The notes: generated from the sequence alone by a model not told the origin. DNA of 64,000 nucleotides from Oscillibacter faecalis_A (GCF_029218125.1 NZ_JARFXX010000001.1:62001-126000); one strand, 5' to 3'; shown: positions 32,445 through 42,200, numbered from the stretch's first letter. Numbers and translations are program-made.

Positions 32445-34043
32445 ATGCTGCGAATCGAAAATCTGAAGCTCCCGCCCGGCAGCGGTGACGCCGCACTGCG
32501 CGCGCAGGTCCTAAAGGTGCTGCGGCTCCCGGAGGAACGCCTGCTGGCGCTGCGAATCCTGCGCTGCAGCATTGACGCCCGGGAGGGGGTCCATTGGGTC
32601 TATACGGTGGAGGCCGAAACCGCCAACGAGGACGCTGTGCTCCGCCGCTGCCGGGACAAGCGGGTATCCCGCGCAGAGCCACGGCCCGCTTATCGGCTGC
32701 CGCAAGCCGTTCCCACCCCGGACTGTCCCCCGGTCATTGTGGGAGCCGGACCCGCGGGACTGTTCGCCGCGCTGGTACTGGCCCGGGCCGGTGCCCGTCC
32801 CATTTTATTGGAACGTGGCCGCCGGGTGGAGGAACGCACCGCCGATGTAGAGCGCTTCTGGTCCACCGGGGCACTGGACCTCACCAGCAACGTCCAGTTC
32901 GGCGAGGGCGGCGCCGGTGCGTTTTCCGACGGAAAGCTGAATACCGGCACCAAGAACATCCGGCACCGTTTTATTTTAGAGGAGCTGGTAAAGTGCGGCG
33001 CACCGGCGGACATTCTGATCGACGCCAAGCCCCATATCGGCACGGATTACCTGCACATCGCCCTGAAAAATCTGCGGCAGGAGCTATTGGACGCCAGGAC
33101 GGACCTCCGCTTTGAGAGCCAGCTCACCGATTTGGATATCCGGGGCGGTGCGCTGCGGAAAATCACGGTCTCCGGCCCCGAGGGAACCTACACGCTCCCT
33201 TGCCAAAACCTGATTCTCTGTCCCGGCCATTCTGCCCGGGACACCTTTGAAATGCTGTACCGCCGGGGCGTTCCCATGGAGGCTAAGCCCTTTGCCGTGG
33301 GCGTCCGCATTGAGCAGCGGCAAGCAGACTGCGACGCCGCCCAATACAAGCAGTACGCCGGACATCCGGGCCTCCCGGCCTCCACGTACAAGCTGAGCTG
33401 TCATCTTTCCAACGGCCGGGGCGTATTTTCCTTCTGCGTCTGCCCCGGCGGCCAGGTGGTAGCCGCTGCGTCAGAGGAACACCGGGTGGTGACCAACGGC
33501 ATGAGCGAATTTGCCCGGGACCAGGAAAACATCAACGGCGCGCTGCTGGTGAACATCACGCCGGAGGATTTCGGCGGCGAAAGCCCCTTGGCGGGCATTG
33601 CATTCCAGCGGCGGCTGGAGGCCGCCGCCTACCGCGCCGGTCAAGGCGGATACCTTGCCCCCTCGCAACGGGTGGAGGATTTTCTGCTGAACCGCCCCTC
33701 TGCGGGGCCGGGGCGCATCAAGCCCAGCTATCGCCCCGGTGTGACATGGACAAATCTCCGGGACTGTCTGCCGGACTTTGTGGCCGAGTCCATCGCGGAG
33801 GCGCTGCCGATTTTGGGCCGCAAGCTGCGGGGCTATGACCAGCCGGACGCTGTGCTCACCGCTGTGGAGAGCCGCAGCTCCTCTCCGGTGCGCCTTTTGC
33901 GGGACACCGATTGCCAGTCTCCCATTCGGGGGCTGTATCCCTGCGGCGAGGGCGGCGGCTGGGCCGGGGGAATCCTCTCCGCCGCTGCGGATGGGATGCG
34001 CTGCGCTGAGCAAATCTGCAATGCGCTGAACCAAGAAGCCTGA
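32445..34043 (+). CDS. FAD-dependent dehydrogenase/oxidoreductase (COG2509-like)
   Basis: The function is uncharacterised. The 532-residue protein has an N-terminal domain of about 85 residues and then a Rossmann FAD-binding site VIVGAGPAGLFAALV near residue 98. The segment FGEGGAGAFSDGKLNTGTK lies near residue 150, and the C-terminal FAD motif YPCGEGGGWAGGI lies near residue 500. This architecture is that of a conserved family of predicted NAD(FAD)-utilising dehydrogenases in Firmicutes. TTGGAGG precedes the ATG. A hydroxyacid dehydrogenase gene follows after 54 nt. Confidence 0.88.
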   Translation: MLRIENLKLPPGSGDAALRAQVLKVLRLPEERLLALRILRCSIDAREGVHWVYTVEAETANEDAVLRRCRDKRVSRAEPRPAYRLPQAVPTPDCPPVIVGAGPAGLFAALVLARAGARPILLERGRRVEERTADVERFWSTGALDLTSNVQFGEGGAGAFSDGKLNTGTKNIRHRFILEELVKCGAPADILIDAKPHIGTDYLHIALKNLRQELLDARTDLRFESQLTDLDIRGGALRKITVSGPEGTYTLPCQNLILCPGHSARDTFEMLYRRGVPMEAKPFAVGVRIEQRQADCDAAQYKQYAGHPGLPASTYKLSCHLSNGRGVFSFCVCPGGQVVAAASEEHRVVTNGMSEFARDQENINGALLVNITPEDFGGESPLAGIAFQRRLEAAAYRAGQGGYLAPSQRVEDFLLNRPSAGPGRIKPSYRPGVTWTNLRDCLPDFVAESIAEALPILGRKLRGYDQPDAVLTAVESRSSSPVRLLRDTDCQSPIRGLYPCGEGGGWAGGILSAAADGMRCAEQICNALNQEA

Positions 34044-34097
34044 AAAGCTATTTTACTTTCCTATATGTTCACTTTTCCACGCTGAAAGGAGTCATTT

Positions 34098-35075
34098 ATG
34101 AGCCGTGATATCTGCATTTTCCAGAGCTTTCTGACCCCGGCACACAAGGCGCAGATCACCGCCGCCGCAGAGGCGGCTGACATGACGCCGTATTTCTTCA
34201 CAAAGGACCAGTTTAACGCCGCCCGCGACTGCGTGCAGCACTGCGAGGTTCTCTACGCCGCCTCCCCGGACCTGCTCCGCACCGCGCCCGCCACACTGAA
34301 ATGGTACTGCGCCTCCTCCGCCGGGGTAGACGCCTATTGCAGGGATGAAAGCCTTTTCGCCAACCCAAACTGCCTTTTGAGCAACAGCAACGCCTACGGC
34401 GTGACCATTGCGGAGCACACCATTATGGTAACGCTGATGCTGCTGCGGCAGATGCCCGCCTATCTGGATGCCGCCCGGGCGCACCGCTGGGCTGCCCCGG
34501 CGCCGGTACGCTCCATTCACGGCTGCCGTGTCACAATTTTAGGCACCGGCGACCTCGGCGGCAATATTGCCCGCCGGATGCGAGGCATGGGCGCTGAAAA
34601 AATCATCGGCCTCAGCCGCAGCGGAAAGGCCCGGGAGGCCGGCATTTTCGATGAGACCTACCCTATCTCTCAGTTGGACCGTCTGCTGTCGGACGCAGAG
34701 CTGCTGGTCATGGCGCTTCCCAATACACCGGAGACGGTGAATATTCTTAACCGCGAGCGAATTGCCCGTCTGCCGAAGGAGGCCATTGTCATCAATGTGG
34801 GCCGGGGCAGCGCGCTGGATCAAGCGGCGCTGGCCGAGGCCCTGAACACCGACCGCATTGCCGGCGCCGCGCTGGACGTTGTCGACCCGGAGCCGCTGCC
34901 GGAAAATGACCCCCTGTGGGACACCAAGCATCTGATTCTGACGCCCCACATTTCCGGCAACCTGACGCTGGGCTATACCTGTGACCGGAATGTGGAGCTG
35001 TTCTGCGAGGACCTTGCCAACTACGCCGCTGGGCGGCCTCTATCCCACCTTGTAGACCGGAAGCGGGGCTATTGA
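34098..35075 (+). CDS. D-isomer-specific 2-hydroxyacid dehydrogenase
   Basis: Enzymes of this family reduce 2-oxoacids to D-2-hydroxyacids with NAD(P)H. The 325-residue protein has the nucleotide-binding motif ILGTGDLGGNIARRM near residue 149. The catalytic set is arginine in INVGRGSALD near residue 234, glutamate in DVVDPEPLPEND near residue 262, and histidine in TPHISGNLT near residue 285. AAAGGAG lies upstream of the ATG. The substrate is not predictable; the closest types act on glyoxylate, hydroxypyruvate or branched 2-oxoacids. Confidence 0.9.
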   Translation: MSRDICIFQSFLTPAHKAQITAAAEAADMTPYFFTKDQFNAARDCVQHCEVLYAASPDLLRTAPATLKWYCASSAGVDAYCRDESLFANPNCLLSNSNAYGVTIAEHTIMVTLMLLRQMPAYLDAARAHRWAAPAPVRSIHGCRVTILGTGDLGGNIARRMRGMGAEKIIGLSRSGKAREAGIFDETYPISQLDRLLSDAELLVMALPNTPETVNILNRERIARLPKEAIVINVGRGSALDQAALAEALNTDRIAGAALDVVDPEPLPENDPLWDTKHLILTPHISGNLTLGYTCDRNVELFCEDLANYAAGRPLSHLVDRKRGY

Positions 35076-35134
35076 CCCCGGTGCTGCCCCATGTGACCAC
35101 CGCCGGATTTCGTTCTTTTCTCAAAAAAAACGCT

Positions 35135-35170
35135 AAAAATCCCCCAAGGACATTCCTTGGGGGATTTTTT
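35135..35170. terminator. Bidirectional terminator between the hydroxyacid dehydrogenase gene and rny
   Basis: AAAAATCCCCCAAGGA pairs with TCCTTGGGGGATTTTT; both ends carry A/T runs. Confidence 0.88.
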
Positions 35171-35180
35171 CGGCTGTTTA

Positions 35181-36722
35181 TTACTTTGCGTATTCGACGC
35201 ATTTCGTTTCCCGAATCAAATTTACCTTGATCTGACCGGGATATTCCATTTCTTCCTCAATCTTCTTTGCAAGGTCATGAGCCAGAATAATCATCTGATC
35301 CTCGCTGACCTGCTCGGGCTTCACCATGACCCGCACCTCGCGGCCGGCCTGAATGGCATACGCTTTCTCAACGCCCTGGAACGAGGACGCAATGCTCTCC
35401 AACTGCTCCAGCCGCTTGATGTAGTTCTCCAGATTCTCGCGGCGGGCACCGGGACGGGCTGCGGAAATGGCATCCGCCGCCTGAACGAGGCACGCGATGA
35501 TGGTGCGGGGCTCCACATCGTTGTGGTGGGCCTCGATGGCGTGGATGATTTCTTCCTTCTCCTTGTACTTCCGGGCAAATTCCACGCCCAACTGCACATG
35601 GGTGCCCTCCATCTCGTGATCCACGGCCTTGCCGAGATCGTGGAGCAGACCGGCGCGCTTGGCGGTCTGGACATCGGCACCCAATTCGGCGGCCATCATG
35701 CCGGCGATGTGGGACACCTCAATGGAGTGCTGCAGAACGTTCTGGCCGTAGCTGGTGCGGTAATGCAGGCGGCCCAGTATCTTCACCAGCTCCGGGTGGA
35801 GATTGCGGACGCCGCACTCAAACATGGCCCGCTCGCCCTCGGCCTTGATGGTGGCCTCCACCTCGCGGCGGGCCTTTTCCACCATTTCCTCAATGTGAGT
35901 AGGATGGATACGGCCATCGGCAATGAGCTTTTCCAGCGCCAGCCGGGCGATCTCCCGACGGACGGGCTCAAAGCAGGAAACAGTGATGGCCTCCGGCGTA
36001 TCGTCAATGATGAGGTCCACGCCGGTCAGCGTCTCGATGGTGCGGATATTGCGGCCCTCACGGCCGATGATGCGGCCCTTCATCTCGTCATTGGGCAGGG
36101 GAACCACACTGACGGTCAGCTCGGCCACGGAGTCCGCCGCGCAGCGCTGGATGGCCTGAGCCACCACCTCGCGGGCGCGGATCTCGCACTCCTCCTTCAT
36201 CCGGGACTCCACCTCTTTGATCTTGAGGGCAGTCTCGTGGGTCACTTCGCTCTCCACCTGCTGAATGAGGTATTCCTTGGCCTCATCCGCGGTAAAGCCG
36301 GAGATTTTTTCCAGCATCGCCGTCTGGCTCTGCTTAATGGTTTGAATCTCCTCCTGTTCCTTTTCCATAGCGGCGTGCTTCTGTGCAAGGGATTCTTCTT
36401 TTTTCTCAATGGTCTCCAGCTTGCGGTCCAGATTTTCTTCCTTCTGCTGCAAGCGGTTTTCCTGTCTTTGCAGATCGGCTCTGCGGGATTTTTCTTCCTT
36501 CTCGTAGTCAGTGCGGCTTTTGAGAATCTCCTCCTTGGCCTCCAGCAGCGCTTCCTTCTTCTTGGTCTCGGCGCTCTTGATTGCCTCATTTACAATGCGC
36601 CGGCCTTCTTCTTCGGCGCTGGAGATTTCCTTTTCAGATACCCTTTTCCGATAATTGATTCCGAGGGGGAAGAAAATCACAGCGCCCACCACAAAGGCAA
36701 CGATGCCGATGAGGTAAGTCAT
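35181..36722 (-). CDS. rny: Ribonuclease Y
   Basis: RNase Y is the membrane-bound endonuclease that starts mRNA decay in many Firmicutes. The 513-residue protein has one N-terminal membrane helix (about 1-20), a long charged coiled coil (about 25-190), a KH domain (MKGRIIGREGRNIRTIE, near 208), and an HD domain with LLHDLGKAVDHE near residue 357. The ATG at 36722 has AAGGAAG upstream. The YmdB homologue, often next to rny, is encoded separately at 53596. Confidence 0.97.
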   Translation of the reverse strand: MTYLIGIVAFVVGAVIFFPLGINYRKRVSEKEISSAEEEGRRIVNEAIKSAETKKKEALLEAKEEILKSRTDYEKEEKSRRADLQRQENRLQQKEENLDRKLETIEKKEESLAQKHAAMEKEQEEIQTIKQSQTAMLEKISGFTADEAKEYLIQQVESEVTHETALKIKEVESRMKEECEIRAREVVAQAIQRCAADSVAELTVSVVPLPNDEMKGRIIGREGRNIRTIETLTGVDLIIDDTPEAITVSCFEPVRREIARLALEKLIADGRIHPTHIEEMVEKARREVEATIKAEGERAMFECGVRNLHPELVKILGRLHYRTSYGQNVLQHSIEVSHIAGMMAAELGADVQTAKRAGLLHDLGKAVDHEMEGTHVQLGVEFARKYKEKEEIIHAIEAHHNDVEPRTIIACLVQAADAISAARPGARRENLENYIKRLEQLESIASSFQGVEKAYAIQAGREVRVMVKPEQVSEDQMIILAHDLAKKIEEEMEYPGQIKVNLIRETKCVEYAK

Positions 36723-36917
36723 ACAGTGTACTTCCTTCCTTTTCTTTCGGTGTAAAAAACACCATAAAATTACCGTCCGGCTCACCGCAGGGCCAACCGG
36801 TACGGTTCAGAACACAAACAGGCGGGCACCCCTTTGCCGCCTATAATGATCCCTTTATAGTTTAATCAGATGCATCGGCGATGTCAAGCCATTTACCGTA
36901 AATTTGCCGCCGTGTTT

Positions 36918-37664
36918 TTATGGAATTTCAATAAAGGCGGCTGCGGCATAGCCCGTCTGTCCATTGTACTCCACCACGTACCACCCCTGCCATTCGCCGT
37001 AAACCGTCACCTCCGCGCCATTGGGGAGATTGGCAATGACCGTGCCGGTGGAAGACGGTTTGCTCCGCAGATTCAGCGTTCCGTAGCTCAATCGCACCAC
37101 GCCCCGGGCCGGGTCCATGGGCGCGATGAACGGAATGCCGAAATACTCCGTCAGCGCCCGTACCAGTTGGTGGGCAATGTCCTCCACATGACCCTCGACC
37201 CACAGGGCGTCGGAATAGTTGTCATGGTAGCCGATCTCCACCAGCACCGCCGGGAACCGGGAGCGGGCCACCTCCCCCAGCGTGGTGGTGGCCCGGGTGG
37301 TCACCCGATTTGGCAGCGGGTAGATCTCCCGCAGATTTTCCGCGATAAGCTCCGCGCCACGCTGTCCGCCGCTGCTGCCCGGATAGTAAAACGCAATGAT
37401 TCCCCGGGTGGAACTTTGCGGCTCCCCATTGCCGATGGCGTTGGAGTGCAGCGCCAGATAAAAGTCGTAATAGCCGCTGTTGGCCTCCCGGATGGCGGCA
37501 GCGGCGGAGCCGTTCGGGTCATTGCGACGGTAGCGGATGCCGCTGGAGTGGAGATACGGCTCCATGGCGTCCGCAATTTTGTTCATCCAGTATTCCTCGC
37601 TGCCGCTGCCGGTCACGTATTGGTTCCAGTCCTGTGTAGACGGGCTTAAATAAACAATGGGCAT
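36918..37664 (-). CDS. N-acetylmuramoyl-L-alanine amidase (Amidase_3) with C-terminal SH3 domain
   Basis: The predicted role is cleavage of the amide bond between muramic acid and the stem peptide. The 248-residue protein starts YLSPSTQDWNQY and keeps candidate zinc residues in EEYW, LALHSNA near residue 70 and the glutamate motif LVEIGYHDN near residue 141. A bacterial SH3 domain (LRSKPSSTGTVIANLPNG, about 193-248) would bind the wall. There is no signal peptide, so release by lysis or action in a sporangium are options. The first zinc histidine of typical Amidase_3 proteins is not evident. The gene is divergent from the RlmI-like gene. Confidence 0.8.
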   Translation of the reverse strand: MPIVYLSPSTQDWNQYVTGSGSEEYWMNKIADAMEPYLHSSGIRYRRNDPNGSAAAAIREANSGYYDFYLALHSNAIGNGEPQSSTRGIIAFYYPGSSGGQRGAELIAENLREIYPLPNRVTTRATTTLGEVARSRFPAVLVEIGYHDNYSDALWVEGHVEDIAHQLVRALTEYFGIPFIAPMDPARGVVRLSYGTLNLRSKPSSTGTVIANLPNGAEVTVYGEWQGWYVVEYNGQTGYAAAAFIEIP

Positions 37665-37765
37665 CAGCTTTCCCTCCCATGCAAATTCTCTCTGTCACAT
37701 GGTATGGCGTTTTCCCGGCAAATGTGCTATACTGACCTCGATTTGAACACAAAGGAGCACAGCTT

Positions 37766-38995
37766 ATGAAAATGGAGCGGGGCTATCCCGTTTATACCGT
37801 CACGCCCAAGGCGGAAAACGTCATTCTGCGGGGCCATCCGTGGGTGTATGACGCGGAGATTTTAAATACGGAGGGCGAGACCGCCAACGGCGGTCTGGTG
37901 GACGTTGTCAGCAAAAAGGGGCGGTATCTGGGGACCGGCTTCCTCTCGGAGCGCTCCAAAATTCGGGTGCGGCTCATCTCCCGCAACGCCAATGACCGCT
38001 TTGACGCCGCCTTCTGGCACCGGAAGCTCCAATGGGCATGGGAGTATCGCAAATCCGTCATGGACCCGGCGGACCTGGACGCCTGCCGCATCATTTTCGG
38101 TGAGGCGGACGCCTTCCCCGGCCTGACGGTGGACAAGTTCCACAATCTGCTTAGCGTGCAGGTGCTCTCCGTAGGCATGGAAAACCTACAGGATACGCTG
38201 CTGCCCGCTTTGACGGATATTCTGCGGCAGGACGGTCAGCCCATCCGGGGCGTATTTCTGCGGAACGATGTGGCCCTCCGGGACAAGGAGGGGCTGCCCC
38301 AGGGCAAGGGCTGGTATATTCTCCCCGGCGAAACGCCGCCGGAGAGTCCCGTGGTGGAGATCACGGAAAACGGGGTCAAATATCTGGTGGACGTGGAAAA
38401 CGGCCAGAAAACCGGCTTCTTTCTGGACCAGAAATACAACCGGCGGGCGGTGGGGCGTCTGGCGGCGGGAAAAACCGTTCTGGACTGCTTCACCCACACC
38501 GGCTCCTTTGCCCTGAATGCTGCACTGGGCGGCGCCGCCTGCGTCACGGCGGTGGATGTATCGGAGGCCGCTGTGGAGATGGCCCGGGCCAACGCGGCGC
38601 GCAACGGCGTGTCCGACCGTATGGACTGCGTGGCCGCCAACGTATTCGACCTGCTGCCCCAGCTGGAAAAGGAGCCGCGGAAATATGACTTCATCATCCT
38701 CGACCCGCCGGCTTTCACCAAAAGTCGGAAAACCGTAGCCAACGCCATCACTGGGTACAAGGAGATCAACTACCGGGCCATGAAGCTGCTGCCCCGGGGC
38801 GGGTATCTGGCCACCTGCTCCTGCTCCCATTTTGCCACGGCGGAAAAGTTCGAGGCCATGCTCCGCTCCGCCGCTCATGACGCCGGGGTGCAGCTCCGGC
38901 AGATCGAGGCGCGGCAGCAATCCTGCGACCATCCCATCCTCTGGGGCGTGGAGGAAACGGATTATCTGAAGTTTTATCTATTCCAAATCGTATAA
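37766..38995 (+). CDS. Class I SAM-dependent rRNA methyltransferase (RlmI-like, PUA plus methyltransferase)
   Basis: RlmI-type enzymes make 5-methylcytosine in 23S rRNA. The 409-residue protein has an N-terminal PUA-like domain (about 1-90), a central linker domain, and a Rossmann methyltransferase domain with the SAM loop DCFTHTGSFALNAALGG near residue 236. The catalytic segment IILDPPAFTKS lies near residue 312, and LATCSCSHF, with the nucleophilic cysteine, near residue 350. AAAGGAG precedes the ATG. Target position C1962 is inferred from the family. Confidence 0.92.
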   Translation: MKMERGYPVYTVTPKAENVILRGHPWVYDAEILNTEGETANGGLVDVVSKKGRYLGTGFLSERSKIRVRLISRNANDRFDAAFWHRKLQWAWEYRKSVMDPADLDACRIIFGEADAFPGLTVDKFHNLLSVQVLSVGMENLQDTLLPALTDILRQDGQPIRGVFLRNDVALRDKEGLPQGKGWYILPGETPPESPVVEITENGVKYLVDVENGQKTGFFLDQKYNRRAVGRLAAGKTVLDCFTHTGSFALNAALGGAACVTAVDVSEAAVEMARANAARNGVSDRMDCVAANVFDLLPQLEKEPRKYDFIILDPPAFTKSRKTVANAITGYKEINYRAMKLLPRGGYLATCSCSHFATAEKFEAMLRSAAHDAGVQLRQIEARQQSCDHPILWGVEETDYLKFYLFQIV

Positions 38996-39012
38996 ATTTT
39001 ATCGCAATATAC

Positions 39013-39050
39013 AAAAAGGATTCGGATGCTGCCGCATTCGGGTCCTTTTT
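39013..39050 (+). terminator. Terminator of the RlmI-like gene
   Basis: AAAAAGGA pairs with TCCTTTTT around an inner hairpin and is followed by a T-rich stretch. Confidence 0.7.
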
Positions 39051-39074
39051 GTCTGTCTTGGGTGCAATCAAAAG

Positions 39075-39112
39075 AATTGCCCCGGCACGGATTGTGCCGG
39101 GGCAATTTTTTT
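39075..39112. terminator. Second terminator hairpin, between the convergent genes
   Basis: AATTGCCCCGGCAC pairs with GTGCCGGGGCAATT, with seven T residues on the plus-strand side. On the minus strand it follows the membrane-protein gene at 39125. Confidence 0.8.
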
Positions 39113-39124
39113 GTTAAATTTTTT

Positions 39125-39622
39125 TCAGGAATCTTCAGCCGAAGCCGGCGCTGTCGGTTCCTCTGCCGCTTTCTCCCTTCTGCCGAATGGAACAAACAGG
39201 AACGGCGCCGCCCAGAACACTATGGCCGATGCCCATTGGTTCACATTCCATCGGTATAATAGCTGTGAGATTACATCACACCAAGCCATGCTCTCCGAAT
39301 ACCCGATACTCAGCCAGCCGATTTGGGTAAGCTGCGCCGCAAGTCCCCACACCGCGCAAAGTACAAACATGACGCCCGCGGAAAACAGCAGTTCACCTCT
39401 GGTCCGTTTTCGGAAAAACAACAGACCGCCTGCAAGGACTGTTGCCGCAAAGAGCGCGGCGGAGATCAGCAGCCACCGCTCGTTGTTGACACTGACGCTC
39501 CCATCCGAGAGCCTGATGATGGCAAACCGTCTCCCCAGCGCAAGCTCAAGTCGAAAGCAAACCTGTCCGGCAAGGACGCAGAATACGGGAACCCTCCACC
39601 AAGCGCGTTTTGCCTCTTTCAT
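39125..39622 (-). CDS. Hypothetical four-helix membrane protein
   Basis: I do not recognise a family. The 165-residue protein starts MKEAKRAWWRVP and has about four hydrophobic segments separated by short charged loops, with an acidic, Ala/Pro-rich C-terminal tail. AAAGGAG precedes the ATG at 39622. It lies 47 nt downstream of a small lipoprotein gene on the same strand, and the two are probably co-transcribed. Confidence 0.65.
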   Translation of the reverse strand: MKEAKRAWWRVPVFCVLAGQVCFRLELALGRRFAIIRLSDGSVSVNNERWLLISAALFAATVLAGGLLFFRKRTRGELLFSAGVMFVLCAVWGLAAQLTQIGWLSIGYSESMAWCDVISQLLYRWNVNQWASAIVFWAAPFLFVPFGRREKAAEEPTAPASAEDS

Positions 39623-39669
39623 GTCCACGGCTCCTTTCCACTGTTGTCCGGCAGCTTTCCCGCCGCAAA

Positions 39670-40128
39670 TCAGTAGCCCCATGTCAGGAGCGTCCACGCC
39701 CCACCCTCGGAGCGGGCCAGCCACCACTGCCAGCCCTCATATTCCGTATCGGCGTCCCATGCGTCCCTCTGCTCTACGGGAGAGTGGAAGCTGCTCTCAA
39801 ACAGGACGCATTGGGTGAACGGCTCCGGAGAGGTCTCCTCATCTCTCAGCTCGTTCATCCACGCAACATTTTCCTCGCTGCACGCATCGTCACCGCCGTA
39901 GGTCAGGCTGTGCAGTTCACAGCCCTCCCAAGTGGAAAATTCCGCCTCGATCACCGCAATGGCATCGTCCAGCTCCTCCTTTGCGTAGAGCTCAGATTCT
40001 CCGTAGTCGATGGTAACGTCCGGTTTCTCCGCCGCCTTGTTCGGTTCGTCCGCTGTTTCCTTTTTACCGCAGCCCATCAGGCCCAACAAAAGCACGGCAG
40101 AAAGCAATCCTGCAAGCATCCATTTCAT
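39670..40128 (-). CDS. Small hypothetical lipoprotein
   Basis: The 152-residue precursor has a signal peptide with lipobox LMGC at about residue 20, followed by a charged mature part rich in acidic residues, tryptophan and tyrosine (EYEGWQWWLARSEGG near the end). No enzymatic motif is seen. AAAGGAG precedes the ATG. It is downstream of the SLH protein gene, with a strong hairpin (40146-40184) between them that probably ends most transcripts. Confidence 0.7.
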   Translation of the reverse strand: MKWMLAGLLSAVLLLGLMGCGKKETADEPNKAAEKPDVTIDYGESELYAKEELDDAIAVIEAEFSTWEGCELHSLTYGGDDACSEENVAWMNELRDEETSPEPFTQCVLFESSFHSPVEQRDAWDADTEYEGWQWWLARSEGGAWTLLTWGY

Positions 40129-40145
40129 GTGACCGCTCCTTTCTG

Positions 40146-40184
40146 AAATTGGCCCCTGTACATTTCGGCACAGGGGCCAATTTT
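40146..40184 (-). terminator. Terminator downstream of the SLH protein gene
   Basis: AAATTGGCCCCTGT pairs with ACAGGGGCCAATTT. On the minus strand it is followed by only a short T-rich stretch before the next ribosome binding site, so read-through is possible. Confidence 0.65.
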
Positions 40185-40216
40185 GGAAATACTGCTGCGA
40201 ACTTGTCTGTAAGGCC

Positions 40217-42187
40217 TTAGCCCTTGACCTCCACGGCACGGACGATTCCGTCATAGACATAGAGGTTCATGGTGCCGCCATAATCCCGTGCGGCGTCCAG
40301 ATCGGTCATCCACGTATCCGTGTCGGCATTGTAGCACTGGACGTTGGAGGGCACCTCATAGGTGCGGCTGCCGTAGGTCACGGCGGTCTTACCCACCCAT
40401 GCGCTGGCGGGAACATTGCCGAGCCTGGTCATGGTGGCAAAGCTGGTGAAGCCGGTCTCTCCCTTATTGAAGCGGACCGCCACCCATGCGCCGCTGCTGA
40501 CGTTGTTGCCGCTCTTGATGGGGCCGTAGGTCTTCTGCTTTGTCTCAATGGAGATGGACTGTGTTTCCTTGCCGGTGGTATCATCGCGGTCCGTCACCAC
40601 CTTGGCCCGGCCATACACCGTATCGCCGGTGACGCTGCCGTTCAGCACCACAAGGTCCACCTGTCCGGCCCAGTTGGTCCGGGCATAGGTGACGCGGCTC
40701 TCATTGATGACCGACTGACCCAGCTCGCCAAGGCCGATCTGCTTGCCGCCATCAAAAATGAAGGCGTTGTCCGTCAGCTTCCGGCCGCCCAGCGTCCGCT
40801 CCGGCACGTTCAGCTCGCCGCCGGCACCGCCGGAAATCTTGCCAAGGTTCAGCTTCACGTTCTGACTGCCGCTCTTGCTGCTGGAAAGGCTCACCACCTG
40901 ACCGGCATAATCGCTGGCCGTACCCACTGTCAGCAGGCTGCCGCCGCAGATCATCTGCACGCTGCCGCTTCCATCCACATAGGCCATGGCGTTGCCCTGC
41001 ACGTTACCGCTGTTGGCGTCCTCCGCGCCGGCCACCTGACCGTCCGCAGTCAGCAGCAGCACGATCTGCTTGCCGGGCTTCAGCTTGGAAAGGGAGTCCA
41101 CCGCCGTAGGCAGAACGTTGAGCTTCATGCCGTTCAGCACGGTGATGGTAGAGGGATTGCTGGGAGAGGGACTGCAATCCTCGTAGTACACAGATACCCG
41201 GGTATCACTGACGATGATGGAATTGGTGGCGGCAGAATAGGTCGCCACATCGTAGCGCTTCAGGTCGCCGACAGACGCGGGCGTTCCGTTCTTATAGACA
41301 TTGTAGCTGCTGCTTCCGGCCAGCGCGCCGAGGGTACTGCCCGCGTTGCCGTTGCCGATGATGACCGCCGCGTTGGACACGCCGCCGCTGCCTGTCACCG
41401 GCAGGAACGTCAAAATCTCTCCCTCGCTGTTGGTCACAACCTTGCCCTTGGAGCCGATGAGGCTGGTGGAGGTCACGGGATGTGCCATATCATATTCCGT
41501 GCCGCCGGCGGTCATGGTGCCCTTGCCGCCATCCACGGCGGTGAGGTAGACCTCGTCCTTCCCCACGCTGTAGCTGAACAGGACATCGCCCTTGCCGTGC
41601 TTGGCTTCAAACAGGTTCATAAAGAGCTTGGCCGCCTGCGCCCGGGTCACACCGGCGTAGGCCGAGGTGATGCCGGTGGATTTCAGCAGGCCGTTGGTCT
41701 GTGCCTCCGCCATGTAGCTCTGGGGCCACACGCCGCCCATGTCCTCGTCTTTATAGCCGAGGCCCCGCATGAGAATCGTCACCGCCTGTCCGGCGGTCAC
41801 GGTCTGTCCGGGCTTGAATTTACCATCGGCAAAGCCGGAGATGATTCCCTTTCGGGAGGCCATGTTGATATAAGCGGACGCCCAGTGGGAGGGCTTCACA
41901 TCCGGGAAGATAGTCACGGTGGAATACCGGCCCAGCTCGCCGCTGCCATCCATGGCGTATACCGCCATCTTACAAAACTGTGCCCGGTTCAGCACGGTGT
42001 CCGGCCGGAACGTCCCGTCGCCGTAGCCATCCAGCACACCCATGAGCCGCAGCGTCTCAATGGCTGTGGCGGTGTAGCTGTCGCTGACATCGGAAAATTT
42101 CGTAACAGAGGCCGCCCCCACCGGCACAGCCAGCAGGGATACCAGCAGGCTCACCGCCATGAGGCAGGTCAAAATTCGTTTTTTCAT
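40217..42187 (-). CDS. S-layer homology (SLH) domain cell-surface protein
   Basis: The 656-residue precursor has a signal peptide ending near VPVGAAS (about residue 25) and three N-terminal SLH repeats (about 30-85, 90-150 and 155-210; FSDVSDSYTATAIETLRLMG, FPDVKPSHWASAYINMASRK). Such repeats anchor proteins to pyruvylated wall polymers. The remaining 450 residues are Ser/Gly/Val-rich beta-type sequence without a recognised enzyme motif. It is the fourth gene after the MacAB-like exporter genes, 13 nt from the permease stop, so it may be an exported or accessory component of that system. Confidence 0.9.
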   Translation of the reverse strand: MKKRILTCLMAVSLLVSLLAVPVGAASVTKFSDVSDSYTATAIETLRLMGVLDGYGDGTFRPDTVLNRAQFCKMAVYAMDGSGELGRYSTVTIFPDVKPSHWASAYINMASRKGIISGFADGKFKPGQTVTAGQAVTILMRGLGYKDEDMGGVWPQSYMAEAQTNGLLKSTGITSAYAGVTRAQAAKLFMNLFEAKHGKGDVLFSYSVGKDEVYLTAVDGGKGTMTAGGTEYDMAHPVTSTSLIGSKGKVVTNSEGEILTFLPVTGSGGVSNAAVIIGNGNAGSTLGALAGSSSYNVYKNGTPASVGDLKRYDVATYSAATNSIIVSDTRVSVYYEDCSPSPSNPSTITVLNGMKLNVLPTAVDSLSKLKPGKQIVLLLTADGQVAGAEDANSGNVQGNAMAYVDGSGSVQMICGGSLLTVGTASDYAGQVVSLSSSKSGSQNVKLNLGKISGGAGGELNVPERTLGGRKLTDNAFIFDGGKQIGLGELGQSVINESRVTYARTNWAGQVDLVVLNGSVTGDTVYGRAKVVTDRDDTTGKETQSISIETKQKTYGPIKSGNNVSSGAWVAVRFNKGETGFTSFATMTRLGNVPASAWVGKTAVTYGSRTYEVPSNVQCYNADTDTWMTDLDAARDYGGTMNLYVYDGIVRAVEVKG

Positions 42188-42200
42188 TCTTCTCTCTCCT

